A DNA stretch of 64,000 bases from Verrucomicrobiaceae bacterium E54 (GTDB taxonomy: Bacteria; Verrucomicrobiota; Verrucomicrobiia; Verrucomicrobiales; Akkermansiaceae): NCBI GenBank assembly GCA_022548915.1, contig JAKZES010000002.1:124001-188000 (forward strand), in the 5' to 3' direction. Positions within the stretch are counted from its first letter, which is position 1. Each line of letters opens with the position of its first letter. A model generated the notes under the pieces. That model was not told where the DNA came from and ran no database searches. It was given only the letters and a program-made list of their open reading frames with translations. Of the stretch, positions 27,413 to 36,707 are shown piece after piece. A program made the translations under genes and the position numbers.

Positions 27413-30400
27413 ATGTCCAGCACCCATCCCCGGCACGCAGGCCTTCTCGCCCTGGCCGTGACCACGATTCTGATCCCGTTCGCCCGCGGGCAATCCGTCA
27501 ACTTCCCGCCCGGAACCGCGCCCGCGGTCGCCGAGTTGCCGTCGGGCCGTTTCCAGCAGGAACTGCGCGCACTGCCCCCGGTGGCCCAGGCCCGTGCCCG
27601 CGCCTGGCTGAACGACATCCATTTCACCGAGAACGACGTCCACTCGATGCACGCCGACGCCTCCGGCGGCATCTGCTTCGCCTGCCGGTTCCATGCGCCG
27701 CCCGCCGAGGAACTGCCCGCCGACGAGAGTGAACCCACTCCCACCGGCGATCCGGTGCCCGAGGCGGCGGCGATCCCCATCGACCCCTTTCCCGAAAGCC
27801 TGAAATTCAGCAGCCGGCCGGGTGCGACCAACGTCATCTACATCAATTTCTCCGGCCAGACGATCGAGGGCACCGAATGGAACACGGTGGTCGGCCGCAC
27901 CAGCTTCACCGCGCTGCCCTTCAGCACGGACTCCGACTACACGACCTTCAGCGATGCCGAGCAGACCGCGATCAAGAGGGTCTGGCAGCGCATGGCCGAG
28001 GACTACGCCCCCTTCGATGTCAACGTCACCACCGAGCCGCCGCAGACCCTCACCAACCGCACCGCGGTCGCCCTGGTCACGCGCAACACCGACTCCGACG
28101 GCAACCCGAATCCCTTCAGCACCGCCGGCGGGGTGGCCTACGTCAATGTCTTCGGCCGCAGCGACTTTGCGTCGCGCTACAGCCCGGCGTGGGTCTATCA
28201 GAACAACCTGAGCAACAACGAATCGTTCATCGCCGAGGCGGCCTCCCACGAGATCGGCCACAATCTCGGCCTCAGCCACGACGGCCTGACCACCGGGGCC
28301 GAGTACTACGGCGGCCACGGCAGCGGCGAGACCTCCTGGGGCACGATCATGGGCACCGGCTACAACCGCAACGTCAGCCAGTGGTCCAAGGGCGAGTATT
28401 TCAACGCCAACAACACCCAGGACGACCTCGCGGTGATCGCCGGCAAGCTCGCCTACCGCCCCGACGACCACGGCAACACCCCGGGCACCGCCACCGCCCT
28501 GGTGATCAGCGGCGGAAACCAGGTTGCTTCCACGGATTTCGAAACCGACCCGGACAACACCAGCCCGGACAACAAGGGCATCCTCGAGCGCAACACCGAC
28601 CTCGACGTCTTCTCCTTCGTCCACGGCAACGGGCCGCTCAACCTCGCGGTGGCCCCGTTCTTGATGCCCGCCGGAACCCGTGGCGGCAACCTCGACGTCC
28701 GGCTCGAGTTGTACAACGAGACGGGCCAACTCGTCACCACCAGCGCCCCGTCGACCCAGACCGGGGCCACCCTTTCAACGACGCTCACGGAAGGGCAGTA
28801 CTTCCTCCACGTGCGAAACGACGCCGCCGGCAGCCCGCTTTCCTCACCGCCGACGGGCTACACCTCCTACGGCAGCATCGGCACCTACCACCTGAGCGGC
28901 ACCATCACCCCGGCGATCGCCTTCAATCCGCCGCCACTCGCCCAACTCCAGGCCTCCGACCTCACCGCTATCGGGCAGTCGAGCCAGACCCTCACGGTCA
29001 CCTACTCCGACGATTTTGCCATCAACACCGCGACCATCGACTCGGCGGACATCCGCGTGACCGGTCCCGGTGGCTACGATCAGCTCGCCCAGTTCGTCTC
29101 CATCAACGACCCGGCGAACGGCTCGCCGCGGGTCGTCACCTATTCCCTGCCACCGCCGAGCGGCTCGGAATGGACGGCGGCGCACAACGGCACCTACATC
29201 GTGGCGGCCGAGGCGGAACAGGTCGCCGACACCCAGGGAGCCTTCGTCGCGGCCGGCCCGCTCGGCGGCTTCGAGGTCGCGCTGCCGGTGCCGGTCTTCT
29301 CCGCCAACATGGATTTCAATCCGGGATGGACCCTCCAATCCGGCTCCGGCCAGGACCCCGGCTGGGAATTCGGCCCGCCCGCCTACGGCACCACGGCCGA
29401 CGCCCCAGCCTCGGCCTTCACCGGCGGCAACATCATTGCCTACAATCTTGGCGGCAACTATCCGAAGGGACTGGGCACACCGCTCTATGCCACCACGGCT
29501 CCCATCGACGTCAGTGCCGCCTCAAACCTCACCCTCCAGTTCCGGCGATGGCTGCGGCTCACCAATCAGGGCACCGGCACCGTCGAGGTCTCCACCAACG
29601 GCTCCAGTTGGACGACGATCTGGACCGGCTCCTCGATCTCGGACACCAGCTGGCAGCTCGTCCAGTATGCGCTGCCGTCGTCGGTGGAAGGCAGCTCTTC
29701 GCTGCAGATCCGGTGGGGCCTCAGCTCGGGGAATCGCCCCCAAACCGACATCGGCTGGAACATCGACGACGTCCTGATCCTCGGCGACGGCGCCCTCGAC
29801 ACCGATCCGCCGGCTGCCTCGCTCAACGTCGGCGGCATCACGCTCAGCGGCACGCCAAGCCACTCGTGCAGCGTGACCTTCACCGATGATACCGCCGTGC
29901 GCCTCGCCAGCCTCGACGAACTGGATCTCGTGGTCACCGGACCGAACGGTTACACCACCTTCTCCCTCGTCAACGAGGTCGAAACCAGCACCCTCGGCTT
30001 CATCGGCGCCGACCTTGGCACCGACGGCTCGCCGCTCACCGCCAGCTACGACATCCCCGCGCCCGACGGCTCCCAGTGGGCATCGGCGGACAATGGCACC
30101 TACACCATCACCCTGCGCGCCGACAGCGTCGAGGACACGCTCAACAACACGGTGGCGGAAGCCGTGCTCGGCACCTTCGAGGTGGCCATCAGCGAGGTCC
30201 AGCCCGCCGAGCTCACCATCACCCCGGAAGCCGGACTCACCACCGCGGGAGAAGTGGGCGGACCCTTTTCTCCGCCCTCGATCACCTTCACCCTCGGCAA
30301 CACGGGCGGCGAGGCCCTCGCCTGGACCGCCAGCAAGACCGCGCCGTGGTTCGACCTGAGTGCCGCTTCAGGAACCATCCAACCGGCCGCCACGGTCGAG

Positions 30401-30757
30401 GTCACCGTCTCCCTGAACGCCCAGGCCGCCGCCCTCGAGCCTGGCGATTTCAGCGACATCATCAGCTTCGTCAACACCACCAGCGGCATCGGAAACACCA
30501 GCCGCGACGTCAGCCTGACCGTTTCCCCCGCCAGCGTGCCCACCCGCTTCTCCAGCTACGGCCTCAATGCCAACGGCGTCTTCGAGTTCGTCATCAGCGG
30601 CACCCCGGGCACCACCGTGGCCGTCGAGTGGTCCAACGATCTAAACGGCTGGAATCCGCTGGTCAGCGGCGAAATCGGTCCCGAGGGCACCGTCACGCTC
30701 GAAGACCCCACCGACCCGCTCCCCGACCGGCGCTTCTACCGCGTGACCGGTCCGTGA
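27413..30757 (+). CDS. Large secreted metzincin-type zinc protease
   Basis: 1114 residues with a signal peptide to about residue 26. A propeptide with GGICFACRF near residue 85 precedes the catalytic domain, whose zinc site HEIGHNLGLSH begins at residue 279. A methionine-containing turn (GTIMGTGYN) follows about 25 residues later, as in metzincins. After it come a pre-peptidase-like beta domain (about 350-500), Ig/jelly-roll-like segments (including NIDDVLILGDGALD near 785) and a BACON-like domain (about 930-1040). The C-terminal 60 residues (FYRVTGP end) resemble the tail of the LamG phosphoesterase. Probable extracellular degradative protease; substrate unknown. Confidence 0.9.
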   Translation: MSSTHPRHAGLLALAVTTILIPFARGQSVNFPPGTAPAVAELPSGRFQQELRALPPVAQARARAWLNDIHFTENDVHSMHADASGGICFACRFHAPPAEELPADESEPTPTGDPVPEAAAIPIDPFPESLKFSSRPGATNVIYINFSGQTIEGTEWNTVVGRTSFTALPFSTDSDYTTFSDAEQTAIKRVWQRMAEDYAPFDVNVTTEPPQTLTNRTAVALVTRNTDSDGNPNPFSTAGGVAYVNVFGRSDFASRYSPAWVYQNNLSNNESFIAEAASHEIGHNLGLSHDGLTTGAEYYGGHGSGETSWGTIMGTGYNRNVSQWSKGEYFNANNTQDDLAVIAGKLAYRPDDHGNTPGTATALVISGGNQVASTDFETDPDNTSPDNKGILERNTDLDVFSFVHGNGPLNLAVAPFLMPAGTRGGNLDVRLELYNETGQLVTTSAPSTQTGATLSTTLTEGQYFLHVRNDAAGSPLSSPPTGYTSYGSIGTYHLSGTITPAIAFNPPPLAQLQASDLTAIGQSSQTLTVTYSDDFAINTATIDSADIRVTGPGGYDQLAQFVSINDPANGSPRVVTYSLPPPSGSEWTAAHNGTYIVAAEAEQVADTQGAFVAAGPLGGFEVALPVPVFSANMDFNPGWTLQSGSGQDPGWEFGPPAYGTTADAPASAFTGGNIIAYNLGGNYPKGLGTPLYATTAPIDVSAASNLTLQFRRWLRLTNQGTGTVEVSTNGSSWTTIWTGSSISDTSWQLVQYALPSSVEGSSSLQIRWGLSSGNRPQTDIGWNIDDVLILGDGALDTDPPAASLNVGGITLSGTPSHSCSVTFTDDTAVRLASLDELDLVVTGPNGYTTFSLVNEVETSTLGFIGADLGTDGSPLTASYDIPAPDGSQWASADNGTYTITLRADSVEDTLNNTVAEAVLGTFEVAISEVQPAELTITPEAGLTTAGEVGGPFSPPSITFTLGNTGGEALAWTASKTAPWFDLSAASGTIQPAATVEVTVSLNAQAAALEPGDFSDIISFVNTTSGIGNTSRDVSLTVSPASVPTRFSSYGLNANGVFEFVISGTPGTTVAVEWSNDLNGWNPLVSGEIGPEGTVTLEDPTDPLPDRRFYRVTGP

Positions 30758-30817
30758 TTCGGGCGGGCACGGAGGATCTGCCCCGACCCACCCCGGGGGC
30801 GGGATTCCGGCCCATTC

Positions 30818-31618
30818 TCAGCCGAACAACTCGTCCGTCCCGAAGGCGAGGTCGCAGGGTGCCGCCGGACCTTCGTGCCAGCCGCAGGGCTCGTCCTGAC
30901 TCGCGCAGGCGACTTCGGGCACCGCGCCCCTCACCGCAGCCAGGGCGACCTCGGCGGTGTTGCAATCGCGGCTCAGGTGGCCGAGCACCACCCGCCTCAA
31001 TCCGTCGGGAGCCAGTTCGGCGACCAGTGCGGCGGCCTGGGCATTGGAAAGATGGCCGTGGCGCGAGGCGATGCGCTGCTTGGTCGACCACGGACGCCGG
31101 GTGTCGGCCTCGAGCAGGCCGTCGTCGTAGTTCGCCTCGACGAACAGGGCCTCGACCCCGCGCAGCGCGTCGGTCACCCGCGAGGTCACGTGACCGCTGT
31201 CGCTGACCAGGCCGAAGGACCGCTCCTCCGAGCGGAACACGAAACCCACCGGCTCGACCGCATCGTGGGGCACGGCAAAGGACTCGATCGTGAGGCCGTC
31301 GAGCGAGAAACCCGCGCCGCTTTCAAAAATCTTCCAGCTCGCCGCCCCGACCTGCTCGCGGACGACCTCGCGGGTCATGGGCGTGGCGTAAATCGGCACG
31401 GCGAGGGATTTCATCAGCACCCGCAGGCCACGGACATGGTCGCCGTGCTCGTGGGTCAGGAGGATTCCGTCGAGTGATGCCGGGGAAATGCCCATCATTT
31501 CCAGCCGCCGGAGGATCTGGCGGGCGGACAGCCCGGCGTCCACCAACACCCGCGTTTTTCCGGTGTCGACCACGGCGGCGTTGCCGCCACTTCCGCTCCC
31601 GAGCACCGCAAACCGCAT
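30818..31618 (-). CDS. MBL-fold hydrolase, WalJ/YycJ-like
   Basis: 266 residues from the ATG at 31618 (an ATG 12 bases upstream also fits). Metallo-beta-lactamase fold with FAVLGSGSGGNAAVV at the start, the zinc ligands THEHGDH, a histidine in AVPHDAVEP, SDSGHVT and GHLSRDCN. This pattern is that of the WalJ/YycJ group, cytoplasmic nucleases linked to cell-wall signalling and DNA repair in Firmicutes. The role in this phylum is unproved. Convergent with the protease and divergent from the AsmA-like gene. Confidence 0.88.
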   Translation of the reverse strand: MRFAVLGSGSGGNAAVVDTGKTRVLVDAGLSARQILRRLEMMGISPASLDGILLTHEHGDHVRGLRVLMKSLAVPIYATPMTREVVREQVGAASWKIFESGAGFSLDGLTIESFAVPHDAVEPVGFVFRSEERSFGLVSDSGHVTSRVTDALRGVEALFVEANYDDGLLEADTRRPWSTKQRIASRHGHLSNAQAAALVAELAPDGLRRVVLGHLSRDCNTAEVALAAVRGAVPEVACASQDEPCGWHEGPAAPCDLAFGTDELFG

Positions 31619-31687
31619 GGCCCGGATCATGCATCGGGGCAGCGCGGTGTTGAAAGCCGAAAGCGATCAGGCATCATCAGGAAGCAA

Positions 31688-34264
31688 GTGAAACGCATCC
31701 GCATCATCCATCGACTGCGCACGGCGCTGGCGCTGCTGGCCTTCTGCGGCCTGCTGGCGGCGGGCGGCACGGTGTGGTGGGCCAACCACACCGGCCTGCC
31801 GGAGTCGTGGCGAAGCGGCATCGAGCAGGCCCTCGCCGCGAGCGGACTGCATGCGGAAATCGAGAGCCTGCGCTACCTGCCGCTGCGCGGCATCGAGGCC
31901 GGCGAGGTGGTGATCTACACCGACGCCTCGCGCAAGCGGGTGCTCGGCCGGCTCGATCACCTGCTGCTCGACATCGACCGCACCAAGCTCTCGCGCGGCG
32001 ACTTCCGGGTGGAGCGGCTCGAGCTGACGGGTGCGCGGGTGACCCTGGCGGTCGACCCCGACGACCCCGAGAGCAAGGCGCTGGAGATTTCGGACGCCCG
32101 CGCCCGGATCGAATTTTCCGGCGTGCGGCAGATCGAGACTTCCGGGGTCTCCGGCATGGTCGGCGGCCTGCGCCTCGAGGGGCAGGCGCTCTACAAGCTC
32201 TACCGGCCCGACACCACCGGCACGCTGGAGGACATGGAGCGCGCCCGCGCCGAACGCCGGCGCATCCTGATCGCCGTGATCGACGCGATCGACCAGTTCG
32301 ACCTCGAGGCGACGGCACCCCCGCGGCTCCGGATCGATGCCCGCGGCGACCTGGAAATGTACGGGAGCCTGCGGGCCAAGCTCGACTTTCGCGCCGCCGA
32401 CCTCACCAGCCGTGGCGTCGACATCCGCCGGCTCGACATCGATGGCGAAGTCCGCGGGTCGACGCTGGTGCTGCACCGGATCGATCTCGAGACGCCCTCG
32501 GGCGGCATGAACGGCAAGCTGGAGTACGAGCTGGCCGACTCGGAGGGCCGCTTCGAGCTGTCCTCGACCGCCGACCTTCCGGCCCTGATCCGGCAGGTCG
32601 CCCCGACCCTGCCGGAGAACCTGCCGACCCTGGAGGCCCCACCCACCCTGAACGCCCACGGTTCCTTCCACCGCGACGAGGGGACCCTGCGATTGAAGAT
32701 CATCGGCGACATCGATCTCCCCGGCCCCGGTTTCGAGCACCTGTCCGCCGACCGGCTGGCGACCCGCTTCGCGGTCGAAGCCACCCTCCCCCGCCCCGGT
32801 GCCGACGGCGCTGCGGCGAGCCCGCCGCTGCGGGATGCCCGTCTGCTTCTGGAGGACCTCGTCATCGAGGACGGGGCCCACCAGCTCGACGGTCGTGCCT
32901 TCGTCACTTCCGGCGAGCTGCGCTACGAGTTCTCGACCGACCTCCCGGTGGACTTCTGGCAGCGCGCCATCCAGTTCCAGCCGCTGTCCCAGGTGCTCGA
33001 CGATTTCTCCGCCACCGAGGCCACCGCGAGCCGGGTGGAAGCCACCGGCATGGCGGATTTCCACGACCCGCGGAACTGGCATTTCAAGGGGCGTGCGGAA
33101 AGCAGCGGCATCGCCTACCGGGGCGTGCCCAGCCACTACGCGGAGGTGGAGATGGACCTCTGCCACGCCAGCCTCGACTTCACGAAGGGCAAGGTCGACT
33201 TCGACTACGACGACTACCCGCTGCGAAAGGCCCACGGAGGCCCCGGCACCGGATCCCTGACGGTCGACCGCATCCTTTACGACAACATCGCCAAGACGGT
33301 TGAAATCAACAAGCTCCGGGGCAGCGTCTGGCCGGCCCCGGTGGTCCGCACCTTCGCCGCGGAGGTCGCCGACGAACTCGAGGCCTACCGTTTCCACCGC
33401 CCGCCCACGCTCGCGGCGGATGGCACGATCGGCATCGAGACGGGGCTGCCCCGGCAGGACCTCCGCGTGGTGTTCTCCAGCGACGCCCCGGCGTCCTACG
33501 AGTTCCTCGAAAAGGACCTCCGGCTGTCCCGGCCGAAGGGCACCGTCAGGGTCCTGCCGGACGAGGTGCGGGTCTCCGGGCTGGACGCCGGCTTGTTCGA
33601 CGGGCGCCTGCGCGCCGACTTCACCAGCCGTCTCGGCCGCCGGCAGCAGCAGATCGAGGGGGAAATCGACTGGACCGCCCTGAGCGTCCCCGGGCTCGCC
33701 ACCACCTACGACTTCGATAGTACTCCGAAGGGCTCGATCACCGGGCGGATGGACTTTTCCCTGACCGGCAGCGACGTCTCCGGGCTCGACGGCAGCGGCA
33801 ACATCCTGCTGGAGGATGGCGAGTTGTTCGAGGTGCCGATCTTCGGCCCGCTGTCGCCGGTGATCTCGGCGGTGCTCGGGCGCCGCAAGGCCGGCTTCGA
33901 GGAAGCCAACGAGGCGTTCTGCACCTTCCGCGTCGAGAAGGGGGTCGTCTCGACCACGGACTTCTTCACCAGCACGCCGTCGATCCACTTCACCGGGGAT
34001 GGCAAGGCCGACCTGCCGAAGGACCGGCTCGACATGACGATCCGGATGAACGCGCGCGGCCTGTTCGGCTTCATCACGCTGCCCCTGCGGCCGATCTACG
34101 AGGGGTTGTTCCAGTTCCGGGGCAGTGGCCCGATCGAGAAGCCCGAGTGGCGCACGGTCAGCTTCACCTCCCCGCCCGAGGACCAGAAGAGCCGGTTGCT
34201 CGAGCCGCCGAAGGCCCGGCCCGTGGACGCGCCGCCGCGGGCGAGGATCGTTTCGCCCCCCTGA
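31688..34264 (+). CDS. AsmA-like envelope protein
   Basis: 858 residues from a GTG at 31688. An N-terminal signal anchor (about 11-32) is followed by a long beta-rich region of repeated short strands, as in the AsmA/TamB/DUF3971 family of periplasm-spanning lipid-transfer proteins. The C-terminal part (DMTIRMNARGLFGFITLPLR, PIYEGLFQFRGSGPIEKPEW) is the AsmA_2-type motif. It should bridge the inner and outer membranes and move phospholipids; this is by family analogy. Divergent from the MBL gene and followed after 84 bases by the DUF883 gene. Confidence 0.85.
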   Translation: MKRIRIIHRLRTALALLAFCGLLAAGGTVWWANHTGLPESWRSGIEQALAASGLHAEIESLRYLPLRGIEAGEVVIYTDASRKRVLGRLDHLLLDIDRTKLSRGDFRVERLELTGARVTLAVDPDDPESKALEISDARARIEFSGVRQIETSGVSGMVGGLRLEGQALYKLYRPDTTGTLEDMERARAERRRILIAVIDAIDQFDLEATAPPRLRIDARGDLEMYGSLRAKLDFRAADLTSRGVDIRRLDIDGEVRGSTLVLHRIDLETPSGGMNGKLEYELADSEGRFELSSTADLPALIRQVAPTLPENLPTLEAPPTLNAHGSFHRDEGTLRLKIIGDIDLPGPGFEHLSADRLATRFAVEATLPRPGADGAAASPPLRDARLLLEDLVIEDGAHQLDGRAFVTSGELRYEFSTDLPVDFWQRAIQFQPLSQVLDDFSATEATASRVEATGMADFHDPRNWHFKGRAESSGIAYRGVPSHYAEVEMDLCHASLDFTKGKVDFDYDDYPLRKAHGGPGTGSLTVDRILYDNIAKTVEINKLRGSVWPAPVVRTFAAEVADELEAYRFHRPPTLAADGTIGIETGLPRQDLRVVFSSDAPASYEFLEKDLRLSRPKGTVRVLPDEVRVSGLDAGLFDGRLRADFTSRLGRRQQQIEGEIDWTALSVPGLATTYDFDSTPKGSITGRMDFSLTGSDVSGLDGSGNILLEDGELFEVPIFGPLSPVISAVLGRRKAGFEEANEAFCTFRVEKGVVSTTDFFTSTPSIHFTGDGKADLPKDRLDMTIRMNARGLFGFITLPLRPIYEGLFQFRGSGPIEKPEWRTVSFTSPPEDQKSRLLEPPKARPVDAPPRARIVSPP

Positions 34265-34348
34265 CGCGGCAGACATGCCTTGCACCCCCGGGCCAATGGT
34301 GGCAGCGTAAAGGAGCGAGACGAACGCAACCCCAAACACACCGGAATC

Positions 34349-34774
34349 ATGTCAGACAACTTTGCAAAATCACCGGAACTCGAGCCGGAAAGCGGATTCT
34401 CCAATCCCTCGGTGTCGAAGGCCGCCGACGACCTGCGCCACGCCGCCAGTGACCTCGGCCACGCCGCCAGCGACAAGGCGAAGCAGTTCGCCCACGAGAA
34501 GGCCGAGGAGGCCAAGGCGGTCGGCGAACGCGCCAAGGCCAGTGCCGAGCAGTTCCGCGACCGCGCGGTGGAAAAGGCCCAGAACCTCAAGCAGGTCGCC
34601 GAGGCCAAGGCCACCCAACTGCGGACCGCGGCCGACGAGCAGTGGGTGCACACCCGCGACCGCGCCCGCGAAATCCACGTCTCGGCCGAGGACTACATCC
34701 GCCAGAACCCCACCAAGTCGGTGCTTGCCGCGCTCGGCGTGGGCTTTCTGATCGGACTGATCAGCCGCCGCTGA
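34349..34774 (+). CDS. DUF883 (YqjD/ElaB-like) membrane-anchored protein
   Basis: 141 residues from the ATG at 34349. A long alanine/lysine/glutamate-rich amphipathic helix with repeats such as RHAASDLGHAASDKAKQ covers residues 25-115. A C-terminal transmembrane segment (SVLAALGVGFLIGLISRR) completes the DUF883 signature. Family members anchor ribosomes to the inner membrane in stationary phase in E. coli. First of three genes resembling yqjD-yqjE-yqjK. Confidence 0.88.
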   Translation: MSDNFAKSPELEPESGFSNPSVSKAADDLRHAASDLGHAASDKAKQFAHEKAEEAKAVGERAKASAEQFRDRAVEKAQNLKQVAEAKATQLRTAADEQWVHTRDRAREIHVSAEDYIRQNPTKSVLAALGVGFLIGLISRR

Positions 34775-34847
34775 ACCGCTCGAGAGGCCGACGGTGCCCC
34801 CGTTGCCCGAAGCGCTTCGCTCCGGGCCGCGAGCTTCCCGACCCACC

Positions 34848-35243
34848 ATGAACGACGCCCCGGATCCCGACGCCGACGCGACGCCCGAGAACTGGAAGTC
34901 TCTCGCCGCCGAGTTCGTGCAGGCGCGGATCGACCTGATCCGGCTTGAGGCCCGGGAAGCCGGCAGGCAGGCGGCCCGCCGCGCCGCGACCGCCGTCTTC
35001 ATCGTCGGCTGCGCGGTGCTTTTCTGGATGCTCACCGTCGCCGGACTGATCGGCCTCATCGCCGCGACCCGGCCCGACTGGACGTGGTGGCACATCACGC
35101 TCGCCGCCGGCGGCGTCCACCTGCTCGTCGGGCTGATCGCCCTGCTTTCCCTGCGGCGCCCGGGAGGCCCCGCATTTCCCCTCACCCGCTCCGAACTCGC
35201 GAAGGACCAGGCATGGCTCGAGACTCTGAAACGCAAACCCTGA
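34848..35243 (+). CDS. Phage-holin-family (YqjE-like) membrane protein
   Basis: 131 residues from the ATG at 34848. A helical N-terminus (ENWKSLAAEFVQARIDLIRL, then EAREAGRQAAR) precedes two transmembrane helices (about 48-70 and 80-103), the layout of the YqjE/'putative actinobacterial holin-X' family. Despite the family name it is a chromosomal stress-associated membrane protein, not a phage gene. Its end overlaps the next gene by 31 bases. Confidence 0.82.
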   Translation: MNDAPDPDADATPENWKSLAAEFVQARIDLIRLEAREAGRQAARRAATAVFIVGCAVLFWMLTVAGLIGLIAATRPDWTWWHITLAAGGVHLLVGLIALLSLRRPGGPAFPLTRSELAKDQAWLETLKRKP

Positions 35244-35584
35244 TCGACCGGATCGAGGCCTCGCGCCGGCACTTGGGGAACGAGGTGCTCGTCCTCAGGG
35301 AAAAGTTCGATGTGCCCAAGCAGCTGAAGCGCCGGATCGCCCGGAAACCCTGGCTGTGGTTCGGCGGGTCGGCGGCCGCCGGGCTGCTGGTCACGATGGT
35401 CCTGCGCCGCCCGCGGCGCTCGAAAAAGCGCAAGTCGGCGCTGCTGCGACTGCTGCTGCCCGCCGTGCTGGCCGTCCTCAAACCGTGGCTCAAGTCGCTC
35501 GCCACCCGGGAAATCCAGCGCCGGTTCCTGCCCGGGCCGGCCTCACCCGAAAAGAGGACACAATTTCCCGTGTCCACTTTCTGA
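35213..35584 (+). CDS. YqjK-like small basic membrane protein
   Basis: 123 residues from the ATG at 35213, overlapping the holin-like gene by 31 bases. It has an N-terminal soluble helix (LIDRIEASRRHLGNEVLVLR), a transmembrane helix near residues 46-62 and very basic stretches (RRPRRSKKRK). Its position after DUF883 and YqjE-like genes parallels yqjK of E. coli, but sequence alone does not prove homology. Confidence 0.68.
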   Translation: MARDSETQTLIDRIEASRRHLGNEVLVLREKFDVPKQLKRRIARKPWLWFGGSAAAGLLVTMVLRRPRRSKKRKSALLRLLLPAVLAVLKPWLKSLATREIQRRFLPGPASPEKRTQFPVSTF

Positions 35585-35609
35585 ATCCCGGCTGTAATTC
35601 CTCCCGGAC

Positions 35610-36692
35610 ATGGCAGAACACCAAGTGCTTGATCACGTCGACCAGTACCTCCGGCTGGGTCGCGAATACGACTGCTCCGATGTGCACCTCCCCACCGGTT
35701 TCCCGCCGGCGTGGCGCCGCTTCGGCCAGCTGCTGCCGATCTGGGATGATCACGAACCGCTGACCGCCGAGGAAACCGAGAAGCTCGTGCGCTCGTTCCT
35801 CGAGGAGCGCGAGTGGACCCGCCTCCAGGAAAAGGGCGACGTCGACTTCGCCTACGCCAATGACGAGGGCCGCTTCCGCGCTTCCGTCGTCAAGCAACGC
35901 CTCGGCTACGACATGGTCTTCCGGATCATCAACACCCAGATCCGCTCGATGGAGGAGATCAACCTCCCCATCGACAGCATCGTGCCGCTCACCCGCTACC
36001 AGAACGGCCTGATCCTCGTCACCGGGTCGGTCGGCTCGGGCAAGTCCACCACCCTCGCCGCGCTCGTCGACTTCATCAACAAGGACCGCGAAGACCACAT
36101 CCTCACCCTCGAGGATCCGATCGAGTACGTCTTCGAGTCGAAGAACAGCCACGTCAACCAGCGTGAGGTGCACCTCCACACCGACTCCTTCGCCAAGGCC
36201 CTGCGGGGGGCGCTGCGGGAGGATCCCGATGTCATCATGGTCGGCGAGATGCGCGACCTGGAAACCATCCAGCTCGCCCTGACCGCCGCCGAGACCGGGC
36301 ACCTCGTGCTCGGCACGCTGCACACCGGCAACGCCCCGCGGACGCTCGACCGGGTGCTCGATGTCTTCCCGGTCGATCAGCGGGGGCAGATCCGCATCAT
36401 GGTCTCCGAATCGCTGCGCGGGATCCTCTCCCAGCAGCTCCTGCCCAAGGCCAGCGGCGACGGACGGGTGATGGCGCTCGAGTTGCTCGTCAACACGCCG
36501 GCGGTCGCCAACTGCATCCGCGAAGGAAAGACCTACATGCTCCCGGGGGTGATGCAGACCGGCAAGAACGTCGGCATGCTCACGATGGATGAGTCGTTGC
36601 GGAATCTCTACGTCAAAGGCCAGATCACCCAGGAGGAGGCGCTCTTCCGCGCCGAGGACAAGACCCAGATGCTCTCCTTCTTCGAATCCTGA
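35610..36692 (+). CDS. PilT-family twitching ATPase, first copy
   Basis: 360 residues. N-terminal PAS-like pilin-ATPase domain, then a RecA-like core with Walker A GSVGSGKSTT, an Asp box (DHILTLEDPIEYVF), Walker B (ALREDPDVIMVGEMRDLETI) and His box (GHLVLGTLHTGNA). PilT-type motors depolymerise type IV pili for retraction. It lies 15 bases before a second copy, an arrangement like pilT-pilU. No pilin genes are in the window. Confidence 0.93.
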   Translation: MAEHQVLDHVDQYLRLGREYDCSDVHLPTGFPPAWRRFGQLLPIWDDHEPLTAEETEKLVRSFLEEREWTRLQEKGDVDFAYANDEGRFRASVVKQRLGYDMVFRIINTQIRSMEEINLPIDSIVPLTRYQNGLILVTGSVGSGKSTTLAALVDFINKDREDHILTLEDPIEYVFESKNSHVNQREVHLHTDSFAKALRGALREDPDVIMVGEMRDLETIQLALTAAETGHLVLGTLHTGNAPRTLDRVLDVFPVDQRGQIRIMVSESLRGILSQQLLPKASGDGRVMALELLVNTPAVANCIREGKTYMLPGVMQTGKNVGMLTMDESLRNLYVKGQITQEEALFRAEDKTQMLSFFES

Positions 36693-36707
36693 CCCTTTCC
36701 CGCGCCC

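Noticed and set aside
31667-34339. 890-codon minus-strand frame opposite the AsmA-like gene
   Set aside because: Antisense shadow of a GC-rich gene, no family features.
34848-35243. Prophage signal from a 'holin'-family protein
   Set aside because: No other phage genes nearby; the neighbours match the chromosomal yqjD-yqjE-yqjK arrangement.
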